Assembly: GCA_031549285.1 (NCBI GenBank)
Contig: JAVBPZ010000013.1
Span: 62,001 to 126,000 of the forward strand
DNA: 64,000 bases
Source: JAAYCI01 sp031549285
GTDB lineage: Bacteria; Bacillota; Clostridia; Oscillospirales; Ruminococcaceae
Reading direction: 5' to 3'
The translations under genes and the position numbers were made by a program. Below the pieces are notes generated by a model. The model ran no database searches and was not told where the DNA came from. It was given only the letters and a program-made list of their open reading frames with translations. This document shows positions 7,999-17,202 of this stretch, in pieces (position 1 is the first letter of the stretch; the number at the start of each line of letters is the position of its first letter).

Positions 7999-9384
7999 AT
8001 GGCGATAGTAGCGTGTGTGGCGGTTCCACATCCGCCCATCATTTTGCCGGAGGTGGGCAAAGGAGACGAGAAGGCGATTCAGAAAACCACCGATGCCTTC
8101 GTGCAGGCCATGCGGTTCGTGGCCGCGGCGCAGCCGGAGGCAATCGTGCTGATTAGCCCGCACGCCACACTGTATGGCGACTGGTTCCATATATCGCCGG
8201 GCAAGGGGGCCAGCGGCAGCATGGCCCGGTTTGGCGCGCCGCAGGTGTGGGTGCAGGTGGACTATGACACGCAGCTGGTGGCGGCCATAGAGGCCGAGGC
8301 GCGGCAACGGGGGATTGCCGCCGGCACCGACGGTGAGCGTGAACCGGCGCTGGACCATGCCAGTGTGATTCCGCTGGTGTTTCTGCAAAAGGAAATGCCG
8401 CTGGTGCCGGTTGTGCGGGTGGGCCTGTCCGGCCTGCCGGCAAGCGAACACTACCGCCTGGGGCAGGCGATTGCCGCGGCGGCGGAAAAAACCGGGCGCC
8501 GGGTGGCGGTTATCGCCAGTGGAGATTTGTCCCACAGGCTGAAGGAAGACGGGCCGTATGGCTATGTGCCGGAAGGGCCGCAGCTGGACGAAGAAATTAC
8601 CCGGGCGATGGCCGCCGGTGATTTTGGCGCGCTGCTGTCCATAGACCCGGTGCTGGCGGACAAAGGCGCCGAGTGCGGCCTGCGCTCGTTTGTCATCATG
8701 GCGGGGGCGCTGGACGGGCGGAAGGTAGAAGCACAGCTGTTATCTTATGAAGGGACGTTTGGCGTGGGGTACGCGGTGGCGAGTTTCCGGCCGGGCGCGC
8801 CGGATAAAACGCGGCATTTTCTGGCGCGGTATGAGGCGGCGGGGCGGCAGGAAGCTGAAAAGCAGCGGGCAGGGGAAGATGCGTATGTGGCGCTGGCCCG
8901 CCGGTCTATTCACGAGTACCTGCGTGCGGGGCGTGCGGGCGCGCTGCCGGAGGACCTGCCCGCGGAGCTGACAGGAAGGCGCGCCGGGGTGTTTGTGTCG
9001 CTGCATAAATTTGGCGAGCTGCGCGGGTGCATCGGCACCATAGCGCCGGCGACCGGCAGCGTTGCACAGGAGATTTGGCGCAACGCGGTTTCGGCAGCGG
9101 CGGAAGACCCGCGATTTCCCCCGGTGGCACAAAGCGAGGAAGAATACTTGAGCATCCACGTGGATGTACTGGGGCCGGCCGAAGGGATAGACAGCGAAGA
9201 ACAGCTGGACGTGAAAAAGTATGGGGTGATAGTGTCGGCGGGCGCGCGGCGCGGGCTGCTGCTGCCGGACCTGGACGGGGTGGACACGGTGGCCCAGCAG
9301 GTGGAAATTGCCCGGCGCAAGGCGGGTATTCCGGAGGATGCGGCGGTGCAGCTGGAGCGGTTCGAGGTGGTACGGCACGAGTGA
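7999..9384 (+). CDS. AmmeMemoRadiSam protein: MEMO-AMMECR1 fusion
   Basis: A 461-residue two-domain protein. Residues 1 to about 265 are a MEMO/LigB-like domain related to class III extradiol dioxygenases (HPPIILPEVG, SPHATLYGDW, IASGDLSHRL). Residues from about 285 form an AMMECR1 domain with GCIGTI, DPRFPP and the HVDVLGP segment. Human MEMO1 and AMMECR1 homologues are thus joined in one chain. The start ATG follows AAGGAGGG. A radical SAM gene of the same named set lies directly downstream, so the pair forms the recognised but biochemically unexplained AmmeMemoRadiSam system. Confidence 0.92.
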   Translation: MAIVACVAVPHPPIILPEVGKGDEKAIQKTTDAFVQAMRFVAAAQPEAIVLISPHATLYGDWFHISPGKGASGSMARFGAPQVWVQVDYDTQLVAAIEAEARQRGIAAGTDGEREPALDHASVIPLVFLQKEMPLVPVVRVGLSGLPASEHYRLGQAIAAAAEKTGRRVAVIASGDLSHRLKEDGPYGYVPEGPQLDEEITRAMAAGDFGALLSIDPVLADKGAECGLRSFVIMAGALDGRKVEAQLLSYEGTFGVGYAVASFRPGAPDKTRHFLARYEAAGRQEAEKQRAGEDAYVALARRSIHEYLRAGRAGALPEDLPAELTGRRAGVFVSLHKFGELRGCIGTIAPATGSVAQEIWRNAVSAAAEDPRFPPVAQSEEEYLSIHVDVLGPAEGIDSEEQLDVKKYGVIVSAGARRGLLLPDLDGVDTVAQQVEIARRKAGIPEDAAVQLERFEVVRHE

Positions 9385-9444
9385 GGACTGTGGGCCATAC
9401 GGGATACTTTGCATACAAAACGCCAAGAAAGAATACTGCCAAAA

Positions 9445-10365
9445 ATGGACGAAAAAATGAAAGAAAAATCCCAAACAAATACGCCAAAAATGGCTGGTAA
9501 TAGCAGCGCGGACGCTGCCACCCGGCAAAGACAGGCTGGCGCAGAGCGCGTTATTTGTCCTGTGTGCCCGCGGCACTGTGCACTGCAGGATGGCCAGCGA
9601 GGGTTTTGCCGTGCGCGCAAAGCCCAGGGCGGCCGGGTGGTGTGCGAAAACTATGGCCGCGTGACCGCGCTGGCATTGGACCCCATCGAAAAAAAGCCGC
9701 TGCATTTTTTTTATCCCGGCAGCAGTGTGCTGTCGGTGGGCAGCTATGGCTGTAACCTGTGCTGCCCCTTTTGCCAGAACCACGACATTGCGCAGCAGGC
9801 GGACGGCACCCTGGCGGAGGAAACCACGCCGGAGGCGCTGGTGGAAATGGCGCTGAAACTGCGTGTGCGCGGGAACATCGGCCTGGCGTTTACCTATAAC
9901 GAGCCTGTGGTGGGGTATGAGTTTGTGCGGGATACCGCCCGCCTGGCAAAGCGGCAGGGCCTGGTAAACGTGATGGTGACCAACGGGTATATTTGTGCCG
10001 GGCCGTTGGCGGAGCTGCTGGAAAATGTGGACGCGTGGAACATTGATTTAAAATGCTTTACCGAGGAGGGGTACCAGAGCCTGGGCGGGGCGCTGGCCCC
10101 GGTGCAGGAAAGCATACGCGCGGTGGCAACAGCGGCGCATCTGGAGGTGACCACACTGGTGGTGCCGGGCCTGTCCGACAGCGCCGAGGATATGGAACGC
10201 GAAGCGGCGTGGCTGGCGAGCATCTCGCCGGAGATTCCGCTGCATCTGTCGCGCTATTTTCCCCGCTGGCAGGCGGTGGAGGCGGCCACCGAAAGGCAGG
10301 TTCTGGAAAATCTGCAAAAAATAGCCCAAAAATACCTGCGGCATGTTTTACTGGGGAACTGCTGA
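9445..10365 (+). CDS. amrS: AmmeMemoRadiSam system radical SAM enzyme
   Basis: A radical SAM protein of about 306 residues. The cluster motif CX3CX2C is Cys103, Cys107 and Cys110 in YGCNLCCPFCQN. An extra N-terminal set of cysteines (38, 41, 45 and 55) is typical of this subfamily. Later motifs include FTYNEP, MVTNGY, NIDLKC and the C-terminal HLSRYFPRW. It follows the MEMO-AMMECR1 gene by about 60 bases. The start is uncertain: ATG 9445 is taken, but an in-frame TTG at 9409 would add 12 residues, and neither has a good ribosome site. Its substrate is not established. Confidence 0.9.
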   Translation: MDEKMKEKSQTNTPKMAGNSSADAATRQRQAGAERVICPVCPRHCALQDGQRGFCRARKAQGGRVVCENYGRVTALALDPIEKKPLHFFYPGSSVLSVGSYGCNLCCPFCQNHDIAQQADGTLAEETTPEALVEMALKLRVRGNIGLAFTYNEPVVGYEFVRDTARLAKRQGLVNVMVTNGYICAGPLAELLENVDAWNIDLKCFTEEGYQSLGGALAPVQESIRAVATAAHLEVTTLVVPGLSDSAEDMEREAAWLASISPEIPLHLSRYFPRWQAVEAATERQVLENLQKIAQKYLRHVLLGNC

Positions 10366-10455
10366 GACTGTGGTTGTCTCTGGATGAATCATTTTGGGGA
10401 TTGCAGGAGAAAAAAGGAAACGTTTTCAGCGGAAAGTATGTAGGAGTTATACCGT

Positions 10456-10503
10456 AAAAAGGCCCTGCCCGGGATGTTCCGGACAGGGCAACAATATTTT
10501 TTT
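10456..10503. terminator. Bidirectional terminator between convergent genes
   Basis: An 11-bp GC-rich stem with one mismatch (10462-10472 with 10479-10489) is flanked by A5 on the left and a T-rich tract on the right (10497-10503), so it can end transcripts from both sides. Confidence 0.8.
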
Positions 10504-10537
10504 AGAAAAGGAGAACAGCGAAAAGGCAAACGAAAAA

Positions 10538-11290
10538 TCATTGTTTTGGCGGGGCGCCATTCTTGTTTTTTTCTTCTTTTCGTTGGCCCAGGCGCTGGGT
10601 GAACGCGATGATGCGGTCCCGAAAATGGATGCCCAACAGGCCCAGCACGGCGATGGCGGCGAACAAAAGGAGCACCGCCACCCAGTTCCCCGAAAGGATG
10701 TTGCTGCCGATGAAGGTGGAGGCGGCAATGGCCGGGATGCGCGCAAAGGTGGCAATGATGGTGAAGGTGAGCGGTTTCATGGGGCCGGTGCCGGCAATGT
10801 AGGTGAGGATATCCTTTGGGATGCCGGGGATGAGAAACAGGATGAATACTGCTGTCTCCTGACGCTTGGGCGTTTGCAGGAAGCGGTATTCTTGCAGCTG
10901 TTTTTCGCCGAACAGCTTTTTCAGCAGCGGCTTGCCAAACCGGCGGGAAAGGTGAAACGCGATAAGCGTGGCAAAAAAACAACCGGTAACACAGATGAGC
11001 AGGCCGCCAAACCCGCCGTATAAAACCCCGGCCAGCAATTCGAACGGCTCGCCCGGGATGACCGAGACAACCACCTGCAGCATCTGCAAAAGCAGCGTGA
11101 CCAGCACGCCCAGCCAGCCCAGGTTTGCCACCCATGCCTGTATTTCGGCCTGGGTGTTCGGCTGGGACAGCCACCAAATAAGCGGCAGCATGAGCAGCAG
11201 AATCAGCAGCGCAATGCCGGCAAACAGCAGAATGAAACCGACCGGCCGCTTACGTTTGGGGGGTTGGGGTTGTGCGGGCTGGGTTTTCAT
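10538..11290 (-). CDS. TVP38/TMEM64 family membrane protein
   Basis: A 250-residue integral membrane protein of the SNARE-associated/DedA-like superfamily. It has a basic N-terminus, a first membrane helix at about residues 18-41, the family core GEPFELLAGVLYGGFGG, the conserved FLIPGIPKDILTY segment and three or more further helices, ending in a charged cytoplasmic tail. Members are implicated in lipid scrambling or membrane homeostasis; no specific function can be assigned. The ATG at 11290 follows AAAGGATCC. The gene lies 146 bases downstream of malQ on the same strand. Confidence 0.88.
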   Translation of the reverse strand: MKTQPAQPQPPKRKRPVGFILLFAGIALLILLLMLPLIWWLSQPNTQAEIQAWVANLGWLGVLVTLLLQMLQVVVSVIPGEPFELLAGVLYGGFGGLLICVTGCFFATLIAFHLSRRFGKPLLKKLFGEKQLQEYRFLQTPKRQETAVFILFLIPGIPKDILTYIAGTGPMKPLTFTIIATFARIPAIAASTFIGSNILSGNWVAVLLLFAAIAVLGLLGIHFRDRIIAFTQRLGQRKEEKNKNGAPPKQ

Positions 11291-11436
11291 GAGAGGGATC
11301 CTTTGCGTTTTCGTTGTGGGCGCATGGCGTTTCCATGGGTGCGCAGAATGTGCCGGTCATTTTTGCTGGCGATGGGTGGGGTTTTGGTGGCGAATGCTGG
11401 TTAGGCATATTTTCTTCGCCAGACCTTGCAACAAGG

Positions 11437-13242
11437 CTATTCCCCTTCGGTGGTGGGGTCGAACGGGTCTTGCTTGTTGGAAAGGTCTTCCGCTGTGTCC
11501 TGCGGGGCATCTGCCGGCAGCTGGTCCGGATGCTGCTCGGCCTGTTCAGCGTGCTGCGCCTGTTCCGCCTCCACCAGGTCGTGGCCAAAGGCGGGAATGC
11601 CAGCTTCGCGCGCGGCGCGCTGCTCTTCCTCGTCGGTGAGCAGCGGCGGCGGCAGCAGTACCGCTTTTTCCGCCAGCTTCGCGCGTTCACGCGTTAGGCT
11701 GCGGCGGTAGAAGGAAGACGTGTCGCCCACCAGGGATGCCTCGTACCCTTCTTTGGCTTTTTCGCTGGCGGACAGGCGGCCATACAGCCGGCTGGCATGG
11801 CGGATATCCGCGGCCAGGTCATAGCTGAGCTGGTACGGCAGCATGCGCCACTGCCAGTTTCGCCCGCCCAGGGTGGAGGGAATGTTGAAGCGCGCCATGG
11901 CCCCCAGATGCAGCCAGTCCTGCATGGGGATAACCGCGGTATCGGCCACACAGGCCAGGGCGGTGCGTATCATGGCGTCGGTAAAGCCGCTTTTGCTTGC
12001 CTGGCCCAGGTAATCCCGCGCGAACTCCACGTCGTGCGGCAGGGCGGTGGCCTGCCAGTCCTCGGTGGTGGTGTTGTCATGGGTGCCGGTGTACACCACC
12101 GTGTGCCGCAGGTAGTTGTGCGGCAGATAATCGCTTTCGTCGCGGCTGTCGAACGCAAACTGCAAAATTTTCATGCCGGGGTACCGGCTGTAGGTGAGCA
12201 GCGCGTGCACGTCCTGGGTCAGGAAGCCCAGGTCCTCGGCAATGAGGCTGATGTGCGGCAGTTCGCGGTGCAATGTACGCAAAAAGTCCTTGCCCGGACC
12301 CTTTTCCCATACGCCCAGCTCGGCCGTTTTGGCACCGGCGGGAATGGCGTAGTACCCGGAAAACCCGCGAAAATGGTCCACGCGGGTGATGTCATACAGT
12401 TCGGCGGAATAGCGCAGGCGGTTCATCCACCAGGCATAGCGGGTGCGCTTATGATACCGCCAATCATACAGGGGGTTGCCCCACAGCTGGCCCTCGGTAG
12501 AAAAGTTGTCCGGCGGCACACCGGCCACGCGGGTGGGGCGGCCCTGGCTGTCCACCTGAAACAGCTCCGGCTGGGCCCACAAATCGCTGGAGTCCGGCGA
12601 AACATAGATGGGAATATCGCCAACGATTTCGACACCGCGGGCGTTGGCATAGCGTTTCAGCCGGCGCCACTGGGTGAAAAAAAAGAACTGCACACAGCGC
12701 CAGAACTCTATGCGCGGGGCATAGCGCACCCGGGCGCTTTGCAGGGCGGCGGCGTCACGCCGGCGCAGATCCTCGGGCCAGTCGTGGTAACTGACATGGC
12801 CGTATGCTTCTTTAATGGCCATATACAGGGCATAGTCGTCCAGCCACCAGGCATTTTTGCCGCAGAAGGCCAGGTATGCGGGCTCGGTTTTGGACACGCG
12901 GTCGGCCGCCTTTGCCAGTACGGCAAAGCGCCGCTTGAACAACAGGTAATAGTCTACCCGGGCGGGATTTTTGCCCCAGCCGTCGCCTATTTCCTCCCGC
13001 AGCAGCAGGCCGTTCTGCGCCAACAGGTCCAGGTCAATAAAATAGGGGTTGCCGGCCATGGCGGAAAAGCTTTGATAGGGGGAGTCGCCATATCCGGTGG
13101 GGCCGATGGGCAGAATTTGCCACAGGCTTTGGCCGGCGGCGGCCAAAAAATCCACAAAAGCGAACGCGGCCTTGCCCAGCGTGCCGATGCCATGCGGCGA
13201 GGGCAGGCTGCTGAGCGGCAGCAAAATGCCGGATTTGCGCAT
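11437..13242 (-). CDS. malQ: 4-alpha-glucanotransferase (amylomaltase)
   Basis: A 601-residue GH77 enzyme that transfers alpha-1,4-glucan segments between maltodextrins. Landmarks are the N-terminal GILLPLSSLPSPHGIGTLG, QILPIGPTGYGDSPYQ, the nucleophile region ITRVDHFRGF, the acid/base region LIAEDLGF and GTHDNTTTEDW. The family is usually about 500 residues. Here the last 50 or so residues form an acidic, Gln/Glu/Ala/Pro-rich low-complexity tail, so a C-terminal extension is present. The ATG follows AAAGGGGG. The gene probably handles glycogen or imported maltodextrin. Confidence 0.95.
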   Translation of the reverse strand: MRKSGILLPLSSLPSPHGIGTLGKAAFAFVDFLAAAGQSLWQILPIGPTGYGDSPYQSFSAMAGNPYFIDLDLLAQNGLLLREEIGDGWGKNPARVDYYLLFKRRFAVLAKAADRVSKTEPAYLAFCGKNAWWLDDYALYMAIKEAYGHVSYHDWPEDLRRRDAAALQSARVRYAPRIEFWRCVQFFFFTQWRRLKRYANARGVEIVGDIPIYVSPDSSDLWAQPELFQVDSQGRPTRVAGVPPDNFSTEGQLWGNPLYDWRYHKRTRYAWWMNRLRYSAELYDITRVDHFRGFSGYYAIPAGAKTAELGVWEKGPGKDFLRTLHRELPHISLIAEDLGFLTQDVHALLTYSRYPGMKILQFAFDSRDESDYLPHNYLRHTVVYTGTHDNTTTEDWQATALPHDVEFARDYLGQASKSGFTDAMIRTALACVADTAVIPMQDWLHLGAMARFNIPSTLGGRNWQWRMLPYQLSYDLAADIRHASRLYGRLSASEKAKEGYEASLVGDTSSFYRRSLTRERAKLAEKAVLLPPPLLTDEEEQRAAREAGIPAFGHDLVEAEQAQHAEQAEQHPDQLPADAPQDTAEDLSNKQDPFDPTTEGE

Positions 13243-13362
13243 GAGAAAAGCCCCCTTTTTTTGTGATGTATGGGCGCCGGCCCGGCCGGGCCAGTGGCGG
13301 TGCGATGGTAAAAAACGCCCGGAGAACCCGGCGAATTTTTCGCCCGGAAAAACCTTTCCAAT

Positions 13363-13391
13363 ATCATAGCGGCAACAGGGGCAAAATGCAA
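13363..13391 (-). promoter_or_regulatory. Candidate malQ promoter
   Basis: On the minus strand TTGCAT (13386-13391) and TATGAT (13363-13368) are spaced by 17 bases. The -35 element is weak. Confidence 0.35.
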
Positions 13392-13476
13392 GGAAATCCT
13401 GGGGCGGAAAAGGGAGGATAAAAAAACCTTAGCAGGAGAGGGCTTTGGAAAATCAAATAACATGCGGTGGTTTTTT

Positions 13477-13513
13477 GTAACCAGCTGTTACTATTTTGTC
13501 TCCAATTTGTAAC
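13477..13513. promoter_or_regulatory. GTAAC-box repeats upstream of the TPR-like gene
   Basis: GTAAC and GTTAC form an inverted repeat (13477-13491), and the GTAAC box in a TTTGTAAC context recurs 32 bases later (13509-13513), about three helical turns away. This arrangement could be an operator. No regulator is identifiable. Confidence 0.3.
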
Positions 13514-13589
13514 TGGCATTTGCGTTTCCATCGGATACAATAGAAGTAGAAACAGGCATACCAATGCTTACTGTGGGGAGGGTATACTT

Positions 13590-15098
13590 TTGAAACAGAA
13601 AGAAAAAACGATGGTTGTCCGGACAAAAATGCAGGCCCTGAAAAACACCGTGTGGGGTGCGTGCAAACAGGTGACAAGCCGGCTGTGGGCGCGCACCCGG
13701 TCGACGGCAGGCTGGCTTTGGAAACACGCAAAGCGCGAGGTGGTGTGCTACTCTGTTTTGGCGTGTTTCATTTTGACGTTGTTTGGCGGCTTTGCGCTGC
13801 ATGGTGAGGTCGTGTACCAAACAGGTGTTGACCTTTTTGAAAAGGGGCAATACGAAGCCGCCGCGGAATGCTTCGAACGAACAGCAGACCTCAAAAACGC
13901 CGGAGAGTATCTTTCGCTGTGTCGGCAGTCGCTGGTATACCAGCAGGCCGATGCGCTGATGGCCGGCGGTGACTATGAGAGTGCCCAGGAAATGTACCTT
14001 TCCCTGGGGGAATTTAAAGACGCAGAGATGCGGGCGGATTGGTGTGACACGCTGTCGAATGCGCCGGAGGTGAACCAGCAACTGAAAGCCACAACGGGAC
14101 AGTTGTCGGCGATGCTGAACGCCGCGCAAAGAAAGTTTGCCGCGGGGGAATATCTGGAGGCATACACTGCTTTTAAAGCATTGGGCGAATATGAAGACGC
14201 GGCATCCAAAGCAAGCAGAAGCCTGCAGCGGCATTATGAGGAACAGAACATTACGCAGCTGGATTTTTCACACCCGGAAAACCGTGCCTACAAAAAAGAC
14301 CGGCCCTCGTTCCAATTTTTTGAAGGAGCAACGGAAGTGACCAAGGTGAAGGTGGAGGAGGATGCAGAAGGATATCGCATTCCGGACGGACGGGTACTTT
14401 TTACCGACTATGCAACCGGGAACCTGTATTTGCTGACAGAATCTGGCCAGGAAACACTGTTGTTGGCGGGGTACCGCAGCGCGGGTGTGGGTTTAGGCGA
14501 TGATTTTGAGCAAGAAACCGTATATTTTGACGGTATGATTGATGAGCACCGCTTTGTCTATACCATCGGCGGGTTTTTCTACCAGTATGGTATGGGCGTC
14601 TATGATCTTTCCTCCGGGATGGATTACCGCATAGATGCGGAAATGGAACCATGGTCTTATTGGTATCCCCAAAAAGTAGTTGGTGACCAGCTGTACTTTG
14701 CCGGTTGTATGGATTATTCGCCGGGGGTTGGCATGAAAAAAATTGGCAAGTTGGACCTGAACAGCTATGCTTTTAGTAAAACCGAGCTTACCTCTTTTGG
14801 TTTTGAGGTTGGTGGGGTATACCCGGGAAACACGTATTATATAACCGATTTTGACGTTTCCCCTGACGAAAACAACATCGTGTTTGTGGGGGACAAAGAC
14901 GGCCGGGCACAGGTGTTGCTTTGCTCCCTGAGGGAACAAAAAGTGATACAAACCGGCACGATTGTGTACGAACCCTTAAATGAATATTACGATGTGGTAT
15001 ATGGTGCCGATGGGCAGGTGTATTTTTACATTTTGCCCATATGGCTGAGCGCGAACAACCTGGGGACGCTGTTTCTCATGGACGTGAATGCTGTGTGA
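13590..15098 (+). CDS. Membrane-anchored protein with TPR-like repeats and a beta-rich domain
   Basis: A 502-residue protein not assignable to a named function. A basic cytoplasmic segment of about 45 residues precedes one membrane helix (VVCYSVLACFILTLFGGF). The outside part has three degenerate TPR/Sel1-like units of the form GxYxxAxxxFxxLGxYxDA, then a long Tyr/Gly/Asp-rich beta region suggestive of a propeller (for example FDGMIDEHRFVY and FVGDKDGRAQVLL). The start is taken as TTG 13590, seven bases after GGGGAGGG; ATG 13611 is an alternative. Single-gene unit; perhaps a cell-surface scaffold, but that is a guess. Confidence 0.75.
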   Translation: MKQKEKTMVVRTKMQALKNTVWGACKQVTSRLWARTRSTAGWLWKHAKREVVCYSVLACFILTLFGGFALHGEVVYQTGVDLFEKGQYEAAAECFERTADLKNAGEYLSLCRQSLVYQQADALMAGGDYESAQEMYLSLGEFKDAEMRADWCDTLSNAPEVNQQLKATTGQLSAMLNAAQRKFAAGEYLEAYTAFKALGEYEDAASKASRSLQRHYEEQNITQLDFSHPENRAYKKDRPSFQFFEGATEVTKVKVEEDAEGYRIPDGRVLFTDYATGNLYLLTESGQETLLLAGYRSAGVGLGDDFEQETVYFDGMIDEHRFVYTIGGFFYQYGMGVYDLSSGMDYRIDAEMEPWSYWYPQKVVGDQLYFAGCMDYSPGVGMKKIGKLDLNSYAFSKTELTSFGFEVGGVYPGNTYYITDFDVSPDENNIVFVGDKDGRAQVLLCSLREQKVIQTGTIVYEPLNEYYDVVYGADGQVYFYILPIWLSANNLGTLFLMDVNAV

Positions 15099-15167
15099 TA
15101 GGCGGTCCGGCCAGGTTAACAAGAGAAGCTATTTGGTGGGCAGAGTGGACAGTGGCGGGAAAATGCC

Positions 15168-15196
15168 TTGCTTTTGATGGAGGTATGCGGCATAAT
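15168..15196 (+). promoter_or_regulatory. pyrBI promoter
   Basis: TTGCTT (15168-15173), 17 bases, CATAAT (15191-15196). The leader to pyrB is about 60 nt, with no sign of the PyrR-type antiterminator and terminator pair. Confidence 0.5.
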
Positions 15197-15260
15197 TAAT
15201 GAAGAAGATACTGTGCATGTTTGGAACAAACAGGTAACCCCAAAGGGAGGTTTTGCGCAG

Positions 15261-16187
15261 ATGCCGCAGCACTTGATTTCGTCGGATGATTTTTCGCTGT
15301 CCCAGACCGACGCCATGCTGGACCTGGCGCAGGAGATACGGGAAAACCCGGGGGCCTTTTCCCAGCTGTGCGCGGGGAAAAAGCTGGCCACCCTGTTTTA
15401 CGAACCCAGCACCCGTACCCGCCTGAGCTTTGAGGCGGCGATGATGGAACTGGGCGGCAGTGTGTTGGGGTTCGCTTCGGCGGATTCTTCCTCCACCATG
15501 AAGGGCGAAACGGTGGCGGACACGGTGCGGGTGGTGGAAAATTTTGCGGATATTATAGCCATACGCCACCCGAAGGAAGGCGCGGCCCAGGTGGCGGCGG
15601 ACAACGCCGCCGTGCCGGTGATAAACGCCGGGGACGGCGGCCACCAGCACCCCACACAAACCCTGACCGACCTTTTGACCATACGCGCGCTGCGCCCGCG
15701 CGGGGGGCTGGAAAACTTTACCATAGGCCTGTGCGGGGATTTGATGTTCGGTCGGACGGTGCACTCGCTGGTGCGCGCGCTGCTGCCCAGGCAGGGTGTG
15801 CGGTTTGTGCTTATCAGCCCACCGGAGCTGCGCCTGCCAGGGTACCTGCTGGAGGAACTGCGCCGCCAGGGGGTGCCGTTTGAGGAAGCGGACCAGCTGG
15901 AAAAGGTGATAGACCGCCTGGATGTGCTGTACATGACCCGGGTGCAGCGGGAACGGTTTTTCAACGAGGAAGACTACCTGCGCCTGCGGGACAGCTATAT
16001 TTTGGACGCGGCGAAGATGCGCCTGGCAAAGGAAGACATGATGGTGCTGCACCCGCTGCCGCGGGTGAACGAGATAGCCACCGAGGTGGACGCCGATGCG
16101 CGCGCGGTGTATTTCAAGCAGGTGCTGTACGGGAAATATGTCCGCATGGCGCTGATACTGACCCTGCTGGAGGTGGATCCCCTATGA
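15261..16187 (+). CDS. pyrB: Aspartate carbamoyltransferase catalytic subunit
   Basis: A 308-residue catalytic chain, the usual length, that condenses carbamoyl phosphate and aspartate in pyrimidine synthesis. The carbamoyl phosphate site FYEPSTRTRLSFE is intact; later motifs are SSTMKGET, GDGGHQHPTQTL, a MTRVQRERF aspartate-binding segment and HPLPRVNEI. I place the start at ATG 15261, where family proteins begin and an AAAGGGAGG site lies upstream; earlier in-frame methionines would add an atypical tail. Its stop codon overlaps the pyrI start (ATGA), implying translational coupling. Confidence 0.96.
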   Translation: MPQHLISSDDFSLSQTDAMLDLAQEIRENPGAFSQLCAGKKLATLFYEPSTRTRLSFEAAMMELGGSVLGFASADSSSTMKGETVADTVRVVENFADIIAIRHPKEGAAQVAADNAAVPVINAGDGGHQHPTQTLTDLLTIRALRPRGGLENFTIGLCGDLMFGRTVHSLVRALLPRQGVRFVLISPPELRLPGYLLEELRRQGVPFEEADQLEKVIDRLDVLYMTRVQRERFFNEEDYLRLRDSYILDAAKMRLAKEDMMVLHPLPRVNEIATEVDADARAVYFKQVLYGKYVRMALILTLLEVDPL

Positions 16188-16606
16188 ACGTGGACAGCAT
16201 AGAGCGCGGCGTGGTGATAGACCATATTGCGGCGGGAAAAGGTATGGAGATTGTGCGGTTGCTGGGGCTGGACAGCATGACCTGCCCGGTGGCGGTTATT
16301 CGCAACGCGCGCAGCAGCAAAACCGGCCGGAAAGATATTATTAAAATTGAAGACGAGATTGACCTGAACCTGGACGTGCTGGGGTTTATTGACCCCAATA
16401 TTACCGTAAACGTGATTGTGAACGGCAGTATTGTGGAGAAAAAACGCATTGCCCCGCCCATGCAGGTGGTGAACGTGGTGAAGTGCCGCAACCCCCGGTG
16501 TATTACCAGCACCGAGCGGGGCGTAAACGAGATGTTCCGCCGCAGCCCCGGCAGCGAGGTGTACCGCTGTGTGTACTGTGAGCAGGAGTACCAGCCGGCG
16601 GAGTGA
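16184..16606 (+). CDS. pyrI: Aspartate carbamoyltransferase regulatory subunit
   Basis: A 140-residue regulatory chain that binds nucleotide effectors and assembles with PyrB trimers. The allosteric domain (VDSIERGVVIDHI to about residue 90) precedes the zinc domain with Cys101, Cys106, Cys129 and Cys132 in the C-x4-C...C-x2-C pattern of E. coli PyrI. The overlap with pyrB gives coupled translation. The presence of PyrI indicates an allosterically regulated dodecamer, unlike the unregulated PyrB of Bacillus. Confidence 0.96.
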   Translation: MNVDSIERGVVIDHIAAGKGMEIVRLLGLDSMTCPVAVIRNARSSKTGRKDIIKIEDEIDLNLDVLGFIDPNITVNVIVNGSIVEKKRIAPPMQVVNVVKCRNPRCITSTERGVNEMFRRSPGSEVYRCVYCEQEYQPAE

Positions 16607-16646
16607 AGCCGCCCGCAGGACCATGCGATAAACAAAAAGAAGAAAG

Positions 16647-16684
16647 AAAATCACCCATTCCGAAAGCGGGAAGGGTGATTTTTT
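16647..16684. terminator. Bidirectional terminator after pyrI
   Basis: AAAATCACCC (16647-16656) pairs with GGGTGATTTT (16673-16682), with extra pairing inside the loop and A- and T-rich flanks. It separates pyrI from the convergent small gene. Confidence 0.8.
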
Positions 16685-16696
16685 GTGCGCAAAATA

Positions 16697-16948
16697 TTAC
16701 TTCGGCATGGTTTCCGCTTCCCCAAACAGGTTGAAGCGGAACAGTTTTTGCTCGTCTGCTTTGTTTGTGCATTCTATGCGCGCATGGGATACGCGGCCCC
16801 CCTCGATAAGCGTGGTGAAGCCGATAAGCTGGCTCAGTTTGCTTTTCAGGTTCAGCTTGTCCCCTTCATCGGTCACCATATACACGTCCCCTTCACAGGA
16901 ATCCAGCACCTTCATGAAGGCTTTCAGGTCCACATTGGTCATTTCCAT
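16697..16948 (-). CDS. Small conserved protein, function unknown
   Basis: An 83-residue protein beginning MEMTNVDLKAF. It contains DSCEGDVYMVTDEGD and LNLKSKLSQLIG, segments I associate with small clostridial proteins that carry an unsupported polya polymerase label in databases. There is no signal peptide or membrane segment. The start is ATG 16948, preceded by AGGAGGG seven bases upstream; codons further upstream in frame are unlikely to be translated. Confident as a gene, not as a function. Confidence 0.75.
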   Translation of the reverse strand: MEMTNVDLKAFMKVLDSCEGDVYMVTDEGDKLNLKSKLSQLIGFTTLIEGGRVSHARIECTNKADEQKLFRFNLFGEAETMPK

Positions 16949-17166
16949 ACGAGTCCCTCCTGCCGTGCGGCAAAAAAAATGGGTGATGAAAAATATAAAA
17001 GAGCCGGGCGTTTGTCGCGAACAGTATACCAAAAGCCGTCGGTGAAAATAAGAATAAACAATAGACAAGGCGATAATTTTTTGTGACATGGCGCCGGTGT
17101 CAAAGAAACGCGGAATTTATGGTGGTTTTTTTGCCCGGAATTGCGCGGTCCTTTTGCGCGTTGCCC

Positions 17167-17195
17167 TTGAAAAGGAGGGGACAAGCCTATATAAT
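17167..17195 (+). promoter_or_regulatory. Strong promoter for the NifU-like/GGGtGRT operon
   Basis: TTGAAA (17167-17172), 17 bases, consensus TATAAT (17190-17195). The transcript would begin near 17202, exactly where the folding leader begins. Confidence 0.75.
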
Positions 17196-17202
17196 AGACA
17201 AA

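Noticed and set aside
15197..15260. PyrR-type attenuator before pyrB
   Set aside because: The leader is only about 60 nt and shows no alternating terminator and antiterminator or PyrR-binding loop.
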